The notes below the pieces were generated by a model that saw only the letters and a list, made by a program, of their open reading frames with translations, did no database searches and was not told the DNA's origin. DNA of 64,000 nucleotides. It comes from Paraspadella gotoi (lineage: Eukaryota; Chaetognatha). Positions within the stretch are counted from its first letter, which is position 1. Every line of letters starts with the position of its first letter. Shown one piece after another: positions 56,784 to 64,000 of this stretch. A program made the translations under genes and the position numbers. Location of the stretch: positions 6,965,814 through 7,029,813 of the forward strand of contig CM119264.1 in NCBI GenBank assembly GCA_051294375.1. The letters are read 5' to 3'.

Positions 56784-56995
56784 GTTGAGGTCTTTGGAAA
56801 ACTAGATTCCTTCTTTGTTTACCTCTCGCTAGTAATATAACATCTCGATTCTACCCCAATTTCCCCCCCACCTTAGTACACCTTGAATTACCGTAAATCT
56901 TGTTGACAATTACGAGTCGCCAACTCTGCACGTGATTAGAGAATCTCAATCCCTTTTTCTCCTCCGACTTTATCTCCTCGTTCTCTCTCTCTCTA

Positions 56996-57044
<49 letters not shown>

Positions 57045-57403
57045 CTCTCTCCCTCTCTCTCTCTCTCCTTTTCCAAGTCGCAAAGTAAGAAAGTGAATGG
57101 GGAACAATAAGAATCTACTTAATTGCTTGATAAATGGAACGGCCGAGATAATCTTTCCGAGGAGAAACTTGAAGGGGAATAATAAGAAAGAAATCAGTTG
57201 AGCCGAGTTTAAGCTTTTTCGCAACTCAAACCCGAGGCGAGCGAGATCTTTATGCATAAGGAGAGATTAAAAAGGGAGATAAGAGGAGAGACTCTTAGAG
57301 GGATTGTTTAGAAAGGAATGGGAGGAAGATAGAAGGAAAGAAAGAGAGATTGGAGAAAAGAATGAAAGAAGGGTAAAAAAGTTAAAAAGGAAAGAGATAA
57401 TGT

Positions 57404-57428
57404 AAGAAAGAAAGAAAGAAACAAAGAC

Positions 57429-57507
<79 letters not shown>

Positions 57508-57510
57508 AAA
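57404..57510 (+). repeat. (GAAA)n microsatellite
   Basis: Tetranucleotide array with few changes. Confidence 0.95.
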
Positions 57511-57870
57511 AAAGAAAGTAAGTTAGAAACTGGAAAAAAGTTCAGAAACTAATGAAAACAGAGACGAAACCGTCAAAAAAAACTGAACGACAAAACCGAT
57601 GATGATCGTACGAAGTTTTGAGTTAAAAAAAAAGAAGTGAAAAACATGAAAAACTCAAATTTAAAAAAAGAAAGAAAGAAAAATAGAAAAAAGTCGAAAA
57701 CCGAAAAAGAAAAAAAATCAGGCGAATCTCTTCTTCAAAAAACCGAAACTTTTTTTTTCGGGGACGAAATTTCGTCAAAAAAATCTCTTTTCAAAATTTT
57801 TATTTCTCAAATCATTCGCGCCTGGACGACTCTTTGAAATTTTTTACCAAAAAAGTCATTACAGTTTTCT

Positions 57871-57889
57871 CTCCTCTCTCTCTCTCTCG

Positions 57890-57980
<91 letters not shown>

Positions 57981-57986
57981 CTCTCT
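57871..57986 (+). repeat. (TC)n tract
   Basis: Interrupted TC array. Confidence 0.93.
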
Positions 57987-58079
57987 TTCACACTCGACAT
58001 TTTGTTCCCAAAAACATTTCATTTCATCAAAAGGGTTTTTTTTTCCAAATGGCATCGGTTGCTCGGCCTCCATTTACGC

Positions 58080-58970
58080 TGATGTTTTCCTCCCATATTT
58101 TTCATTTTTTCTTGAATGAATTTCAATAAATATTACGAATAAGTACCGAGTTCTTTTAGCGCGACAAAGAACCGCTTTTTGGCCTTTGGTCCAAGATTCT
58201 ACTATTGCCGTTGGTCCCTTATAGTTAAACCCGGAAAACATTTCGTGACACAATCACTGCACATTAAAAATATCTGTGACAATACACTACAATATAGATC
58301 TCATACGAAACCGAAAAGTAATACTTGTCCCCATAAAATAGCATTTCACTCAATTTATTCTACTTAAAAACAAGAAAAAAGTAAATGTCAATTTCGAAAC
58401 TATTTTGTTTTCTCATTTCTCGTCACAGCAGTTTAAAAATCCCTAATTCACCGCATGACGTTTATAAATTTTAAATCACTTGGATTTCACGATGCATATA
58501 AAACTGGATTTAATCGCTCTAGTGTCTGCTAATTTAAACATCATCGTAAAACTTCCCTCAATTAATTATGAATTTTTCTCTTCCCACGTAGTACTTCCTT
58601 TTTCCTCTTCCTCAGATTGCTCTTCCTCTTTCCTTCGGCATTTCACAGTCGGACGGAGATCAGAGATTCCCTATGCTTTAAGTTTAAATAAGTTAATAGT
58701 ATATCATATATAATTCATCACAGAATTAATGTCAACGGTTGCGATATTGCGAGGGTCGCAAACTGATTCGAAATCCCATTTTTTTTGTCTCTTATCTCTT
58801 CACTCCAATTTCTTCTCCATCTCACATCTGTCCTCTTCCTCTTCCTCCTGCTCTTCCTCCTTCCATTTGAAATTCACTGCAAATTCCGCCATATTTATTG
58901 CAGTCGGCGTCTTAATGGAAAATGTACATGGAGTTCAACTCGGCGAGTAGATTCAAGATGAGGAGGTGGG
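58080..58970. other. AT-rich interval
   Basis: Several frames of 60-77 codons, none with splice support or a recognisable domain. Confidence 0.4.
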
Positions 58971-58996
58971 GGACTAATTCAAAGAGATAAGAAGTG

Positions 58997-58997
58997 A

Positions 58998-59063
<66 letters not shown>

Positions 59064-59080
59064 AGAGAGAGAGAGAGAGA

Positions 59081-59131
<51 letters not shown>
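58997..59131 (+). repeat. (GA)n tract
   Basis: Long interrupted GA array. Confidence 0.95.
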
Positions 59132-59133
<2 letters not shown>

Positions 59134-59407
59134 GGTTGTGAAATCACGTAAACATTGAAACTAAGATTTTGAAGTTTGATTTCTAAATTCTAAAAGATCT
59201 GTTTAATTCTCCTGATTTAATTTTTACCTTTCTTCCCCCTGGATGAAGATTTATACCTTATCTCATCTTTCCCAAACACTTTTTCTTATTTCTATTTTTA
59301 TTATAACTCACTCTCTTTTCCTCTTTCTTTCCGAATTCCCCAATAATTCTTCACCACATACTTCACCACTCTTAGCACTCCACTTCCAGATCCCACCTCT
59401 CTCTCTC

Positions 59408-59438
<31 letters not shown>

Positions 59439-59480
59439 TCTTTCTCTCTCTCCACTTCTCTCTCTCTCTCTGCCGATTAG

Positions 59481-59646
59481 GCGGATCTGGGCGTCGCTGT
59501 CTTCTGCTCCTCGAAATGAAAACAGGAGAACAATCTCGCGAAAACCCGTCGGACCCCGGGGGATCGGAAAGAGGGGAGTGGGCAGTGGGGTTGCGGAGAA
59601 ATGGAGGGGAAAGCCAGTGAGGGGAAGCCTAAGGTTTGAGGAACAG
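59481..59646 (+). CDS. Candidate IgSF gene exon: Arg/Gly-rich cytoplasmic tail
   Basis: A TC tract (59400-59471) and TGCCGATTAG form the acceptor. GTAAAC at 59647 is the donor. One leading base joins exon 52524-52633 in phase, and 55 codons follow, ending in phase 0. It reads RIWASLSSAPRNENRR, TISRKPVGPRGIGKRGVG, then EKWRGKPVRGSLRFEEQ. A second frame is also open to a TGA, so the choice rests on phase alone. No motif identifies it. Confidence 0.42.
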
Positions 59647-59649
59647 GTA

Positions 59650-60540
59650 AACCCTTTGATTTTAGGTGGTAGGATTGTTAAAACCAATTTGTTGTACTAA
59701 GGCTGCAACGAAAAAGTGAAAAAAAGAAGTGATGTTTTAACGACGCACGTGGCAATCAAAAAAAAAAAACAGTTTCGTCTGCTTCAAGTCAAGAAGAGAT
59801 ATGGGGAAGACTTAAAAGAGAAATTGATTCAAAGGGAAGACCTTAGGATAGGATCGGGTTTTAAATTTAGCAGTCTAGAATGAAGAGGAAAAACAAAAAA
59901 GAAAACCAATACATAAAGGAAAGGTTAATTAAGTAAAAAAAAATAAACGGTAAATGTATATATGGATATTATCCGGTGAGAAATTGAAAAGAAGAAACGA
60001 GAGCTTAAAGAGTAAGAATAAATTGTTGAAAGAAAGACAAGTCTAAAAATCCGTCTTCTTCCTCCCATTCTTACTCCTCTTCCTCCCTTCCACTTCCTCC
60101 TCTTCCTCCCTTCCCCTTCCTCTTCCTCCCTTCCCCTTCCTCTTCCTCTTCCTCCCCGGTCTGGAATCGCGAATGGATGCCATCCCTCAAATCTTGTCAC
60201 GCGCCCGCGGGCCCCCGACCGTAATAAAGCTTTCCCCTTCTATTATTGTCGACCATGACTCTTTCCATATTTTTTTTTTCATTTCTCCCCCCCCCTTTGC
60301 AACGTGTCCTCCTTTTCCGCTCCCTCTGGCGCCTCCCAACACGAAATGGGATATATCGCGCGTTATTATTATTGTTATTATTATTTTATTTTATTTCACG
60401 AGGCCGAAAGTTATATCGTCGTCGTTTTTGTCCGGACGGTTTCCTTTTGTGACTTTCAATTTCACGTTTTTCGTTTCTTCAGGTTTATCTTTCTTTCTTT
60501 TCTTTTTTTTTTAGCTCAGATTATTTTTTAACTTTTGGTG
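59650..60540. other. Interval without recognised gene
   Basis: Contains a CTTCCTCCCTTCC repeat stretch (60060-60155), T-rich runs and a TTATTATTATT array near 60365. Confidence 0.5.
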
Positions 60541-60554
60541 GGCGAAGCCGGAAA

Positions 60555-60722
60555 ATGGCGGCGTCGCATTGGAGGAAAGAAAAACGTCGCCGGGAAATGC
60601 GACACCTTGAAGAAGCGGCGCTGGCTAGTGCGGCGCCGGTGGAGAAACGTGGCGGACAATGGTGGGCGTCAGAATGTGAATTGGTGGTAGTGGGTAGTAT
60701 TGATGGTGGAATAAGGACGTAA
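60555..60722 (+). CDS. Small ORF of 55 residues in a strong initiator context
   Basis: AAAATGGCGGCG opens 55 codons to TAA: MAASHWRKEKRRREMRHLEE, then AALASAAPVEKRGGQWWASE, then CELVVVGSIDGGIRT. The composition is mixed and helical at the start, with no simple repeat, and the GC content is higher than its surroundings. It could be a complete small protein or the first exon of a gene continuing to the right. The AANATGGCG motif is also a known type of promoter/initiator element (YY1-like) in animals. No family recognised. Confidence 0.4.
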   Translation: MAASHWRKEKRRREMRHLEEAALASAAPVEKRGGQWWASECELVVVGSIDGGIRT

Positions 60723-60729
60723 TGTGAGT

Positions 60730-61138
60730 GTGACTTGGTGTCGTTAGAAGAAAAGATGAGTCAATAGCAATCCTGACATTCCGCCACTTCATAGAGCGTC
60801 CGGGGAATAATGCAGTTTAAAATAAATAATAAAACTTCAATCCTTTTTTTTATCAGTCAGCACATTATTTAATATTTATATCTAAGCCAAAGAAATATTT
60901 ATTTTCGTAACTACGTACGTACGTGAAGAGAATTCCTTTGTCATAAAATCTTTAATATTCTCTTCAAACAGACAAAGTTTCCGTTTCATTTCTCACTTCA
61001 GCCTAATCTATTCAGACTTATTCTCCCTAAAAAAAAAGTCCAATAAAATCCAGAGACGTTCCTCGTAACACATTCTATTTGGAGTTTGAAGTTTTTTTCT
61101 CGTTGTTGGTGCAGATGTTGAGTTTTTTTTCGAGGTAA
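60730..61138. other. AT-rich interval
   Basis: Nothing recognised. Confidence 0.5.
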
Positions 61139-61480
61139 ATGGTTTACGAATTCATGACCCGCTTCGAATCTAATAGACTCGAATTTCCCTTTCTCGAATT
61201 TAGTCTGATTTTCGCCGTACGATTATTTCCAAGTTATTTTAAACAAATATGTTTCGTACCTCGAAGACGGATCCACGCGGACGTAAAGAGGCGCGGTTAC
61301 CCTCTGAGCCAAAAGCCCAAACCTTATTGCCATCTTCTGTCTTTCGCTTCCAGATGCGACGCGGAAAAAAAAAAAGAGAAAGAATTTAATCGAAATCGAA
61401 GCGGAAAAGAAAAAAATGGCATCTGCTTCCTGTCCTTGCTTTTCATCTTTCTCTTTTGCCGTTTTCATTCCTCGCTTTGA
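61139..61480 (+). CDS. ORF of 113 codons, doubtful
   Basis: ATG to TGA, with non-repetitive N-terminal residues (MVYEFMTRFESNRLEFPF) and a hydrophobic C-terminal stretch (GICFLSLLFIFLFC). A tRNA-like remnant on the other strand lies inside it, which argues against real coding. No family recognised. Confidence 0.18.
   Translation: MVYEFMTRFESNRLEFPFLEFSLIFAVRLFPSYFKQICFVPRRRIHADVKRRGYPLSQKPKPYCHLLSFASRCDAEKKKEKEFNRNRSGKEKNGICFLSLLFIFLFCRFHSSL
61253..61320 (-). repeat. tRNA-derived (SINE-like) remnant
   Basis: On the minus strand a perfect A box, TGGCTCAGAGGGTA, is followed 45 bases later by a degraded B box (CTTCGAGGT). The spacing equals that of a tRNA. Acceptor and T stems do not pair, so it is not a functional tRNA. 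Confidence 0.5.
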
Positions 61481-62240
61481 TTAATATTTAAATACTTTTT
61501 AGTAGTCCGTATTTGCGATATTGAACCGGTTTGTTCTTGTTTTTATCTCGAGTTACACAATTCTAGTCTAGTTTTTTTTTCTTCTTTTCTCCTCATCCCT
61601 ATTTGCCTTTTGTCAATCGCCCTTTGTTTTTTATTTTCCCAGATGTCGCTTCTCTTTTTCATTTCTCTCAGAGACGTTGGATTTCCTTCCCCCCCCCCCT
61701 AATCGTTGTTTATCGGTTTCGCAAGGATGTATTTCGTTTCGATGTGTTTGTTTTCGTCCATCGTAATCGTCGTTTGAGACGAAATAAACTGTGCAAAGAA
61801 GAGAAGAGAAGAGGAACAAGAGAAATGGAGCTTTTTGTCTATCAATTAATGACGACGATGACGACGATGACGACGACGACGACGAAGATGAGGTTGACAA
61901 ACACACATGCATCGCGAGTAAGTTGTAGTTTTCTAAGTTTTCCCCGTCTGGGGTTATTTGCGTATCGCGACGACAGAAGTAACGGAGTTGTCATGATAAG
62001 ACTGATAAACTTTAAAAAGATATAAATATAAATATTTAAATATATCCGTAAATAGGCCTCGCGCCGATAAAGATGACACCGCGTGAGTCGAAAATGACGA
62101 GAAAAGAAGACGCCTCCTTTTTTGTAAATTAACTGCGACGAGGGACACTACGAGTTTGTGAACGACGACAAAGAAGACGACTACGACGACGATGCCGTTA
62201 CCAAAAATAAACAGAAGGGGTTGTCATTTCGCGCGGCCTC
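61481..62240. other. Interval with GAC/GAT repeats
   Basis: (ACG/ATG)n at 61851-61890 and 62165-62195. No gene supported. Confidence 0.5.
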
Positions 62241-62258
62241 CGTCAGGGGGCGAGACTA

Positions 62259-62450
62259 ATGAGCCTCGTTTTCAGAACAACTGAGCGGCATAACAAAAGA
62301 CGGAGAGAGGGAGGGTCGAGCGGTGCCGACGGCGGCGGCGGAAGCGGCAGCGGCGGCGGCGGCGTCGTCGGCGGCGTCGGCGGCGGCGACGACGACTGCG
62401 GTGAAAACGACCCCACATCCATCGATGTGTCTGCGGGCGCCTTACACTGA
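62259..62450 (+). CDS. Gly-rich small ORF, 63 residues
   Basis: ATG to TGA: MSLVFRTTERHNKRRREGG, then SSGAD, a Gly/Ser/Val run from (GGC)n, then DDDCGENDPTSIDVSAGALH. The two ends are not repeats. An acceptor-like TCGTTTTCAG overlaps the start (62265-62274), so an exon beginning there in another phase is an alternative. Unknown function. Confidence 0.28.
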   Translation: MSLVFRTTERHNKRRREGGSSGADGGGGSGSGGGGVVGGVGGGDDDCGENDPTSIDVSAGALH

Positions 62451-62477
62451 TTTATGGATTTGCGCCGGGTCATGACA

Positions 62478-62592
62478 TGACAACGACGACGACGACGACG
62501 ACGATGAATGAGAGGAAATGGAAGACAAAGACGCCATCGATGATGATGATGATGATGATGAAGATGATGATGATGATAATTATGATGATAAT
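62478..62592 (+). repeat. (GAC)n and (GAT)n microsatellites
   Basis: Two trinucleotide arrays about 30 bp apart. Confidence 0.9.
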
Positions 62593-62599
62593 AATTAGG

Positions 62600-63020
62600 A
62601 ATCATGAGGAAGCGTGTGTACGATAGAAAAAAAAATATCAAATAATTTTAAAATCTATAGAAAATATTTGAATCCAGTGAGATTTGTTAAACTTTGATGT
62701 GATTTGATGAGATTACATAACATTGATTTCATTGACAGAAATGAAGATTTTGGAGAACGAATATGTCGATTCCATGTCGCTCGTTCGTAACATGTCATAC
62801 TTCACTGTTCACAGAGACGAAGAGAAAAGGGAATCAATATTGCCTAAAGTCTTCGTAACGTGATCGTCTTTTGAAGTCACCCGGTATTGTCGCGCCGACG
62901 TCATTGTCTGATTTCGATTGTCTGAGCAATTCGCAATTCGCAATTCGCAATTCGCAAAGAAGAAAAGAGGATCAGAAGGGATCAGTAATAGAGATTAGGA
63001 AAAAAAAAAAAGAATAATTA
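62600..63020. other. Unique interval with a 9-bp tandem repeat
   Basis: CAATTCGCAATTCGCAATT (62926-62957) is a small tandem array. Nothing else recognised. Confidence 0.6.
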
Positions 63021-63024
63021 CTGA

Positions 63025-63240
63025 TGATAGGAAGGGCTTCCAAATTTGTCTGAGCCAAATGTTATCAAGCGCAAAGTGGATTGGATTCCTTTCTCTCTCC
63101 CCGGTTTTTCTCCTCCCAGAAGAAGTCTTTCGCGAAAAGAGAAAAGAGCAACTTTGAAAGAAAAAAGGCGAGCGAGGCCCGGCCGTAAAAAGATCAAAGG
63201 AATCTGTAAAGGCTGCTTGAGGGAAAAAAAACGTGTTTAA
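63025..63240 (+). CDS. Basic open frame, possible terminal exon
   Basis: After a weak acceptor (CTGATGATAG) a frame of 71 codons runs to TAA: EGLPNLSEPNVIKRKVDW, IPFSLPGFSPPRRSLSRK, then Lys/Arg-rich residues with ICKGC. Phase 0 at the start would fit exon 59646, but no proper polypyrimidine tract precedes it. No family recognised. Confidence 0.25.
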
Positions 63241-63244
63241 GAGG

Positions 63245-64000
63245 TATTTTTAAGCAAAGTCACGCAAAATGGCGGACGGGAAAATCCCTTTTTTGGCGCC
63301 GTAAAAATCCAGAGCTGAGAAATAAGGGTCGTCGTTATTCGTCGTTGTCGTTGTCGTCGTTTTCGTCGTCATTTTTTATGTCAAATTTGTTATTTTCGAG
63401 ACTCGATCGGTTTTAATTTTCATCACATTTTTTAGTCTTAATCATCGTCAACACTAAGTCATTATAGTTTTACTTTTTCTTTTGTCACCGTTGTCTCACT
63501 CTCCCCCTTTTTTTCTCTCTTCCGAACAATATATTTTAGCGTAGTTTTTTTCTCAACTCAATCCGGCGACAGACTATGTACTTTCAACTTTTCATTTTCC
63601 GCTTTCTGCCCTTTTCAGTAGTTACTATTTTTATCCTTCCTTCTTTTTGACTTTGCCCTTTATGTGTTCGCTTCTTCGACTTCGAATATCGATTTCTCCA
63701 AACCTTTTTCCTGTCTTTCGTTCTCTCTCAATCAAGTAATTCCTAAATTAGAAAACTGAATCGAAAGATATGAGCAAAAATCTGAACTGCTACAATATGG
63801 AAATTACATTGAGGAACTATTATCTCAAATGAACTCGAATCTGATCCATGTTTCTCCTCATTTCTATGACAACTCTCTTCACCTAAGATTCTTTTTCTCT
63901 TTTCTGATGTTTTCTCCTTTTTCTCTCTCTCTCTCTCTCTTTCTCTCTCGCTCTGGAATTCTCATCGTCTCGAGAGTGCGCCTGCTTCCCCTCATCCTTT
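63245..64000. other. Right end of the window
   Basis: AT-rich, with GTCGTT repeats near 63330-63370 and a TC tract at 63921-63952. AAAATGGCGG occurs at 63267, followed by an 11-codon frame only. Confidence 0.5.

Overview
Nuclear DNA of an animal, most likely an invertebrate. It has spliced exons with GT/AG borders and long introns, a Tc1-type transposon with TA target duplication, tRNA-derived repeats, and an extreme load of simple repeats: (GA/TC)n, (GAAA/TTTC)n and (GAC/GTC)n. A crustacean-like arthropod is a guess I cannot support from sequence alone. There is no prokaryotic gene organisation, and no complete tRNA, rRNA or CRISPR locus.

The main content is one plus-strand gene spread over more than 50 kb. 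I rebuilt it by joining splice sites with matching codon phase. It encodes a cell-surface immunoglobulin-superfamily (IgSF) protein. Candidate exons are: signal peptide 3511-3662; Ig1 second half 5851-5993; Ig1/Ig2 6805-6921; Ig2 11213-11448 (second copy 24738-24973); Ig3 37212-37472 and 37788-37989; Ig4 38675-38812 and about 40535-40829; transmembrane helix 45234-45368 plus 46360-46478; cytoplasmic tail 49645-49779, 52524-52633 and 59481-59646. Ig3 and Ig4 carry poly-Ser insertions made of TCG repeats. I do not recognise the orthologue.

Assembly structure matters. The segment 8046-16230 recurs at 20900-29600 with many one-base indels, and a third fragment lies at 160-425. The segment 16235-19510 recurs inverted at 29600-32813 and partly at 19536-20874. 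Repeat boundaries coincide with uniform 25-N gaps (426, 19511, 20875; also 39753, 48034, 54870). The copies are therefore probably two haplotypes, or noisy contigs, scaffolded in series rather than a true tandem duplication. A 1.5-1.9 kb fold-back (50985-52505 against 52930-54845) surrounds tail exon 52524-52633. A 1417-bp Tc1-like element (23190-24606) is present in the second copy only.

Other contents are a 2.8-kb AT-rich element with long terminal inverted repeats (41276-44056) holding a nested fold-back element, several minisatellites, two tRNA-derived SINE-like remnants, and short ORFs of uncertain status. The last part (53-64 kb) has the final recognised tail exon, small ORFs at 55093-55245 (minus), 60555-60722, 62259-62450 and 63025-63240, and long repeat-rich intervals with no gene I can recognise. 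Because indels are common, open frames were judged by splice sites, phase and domain logic rather than length.
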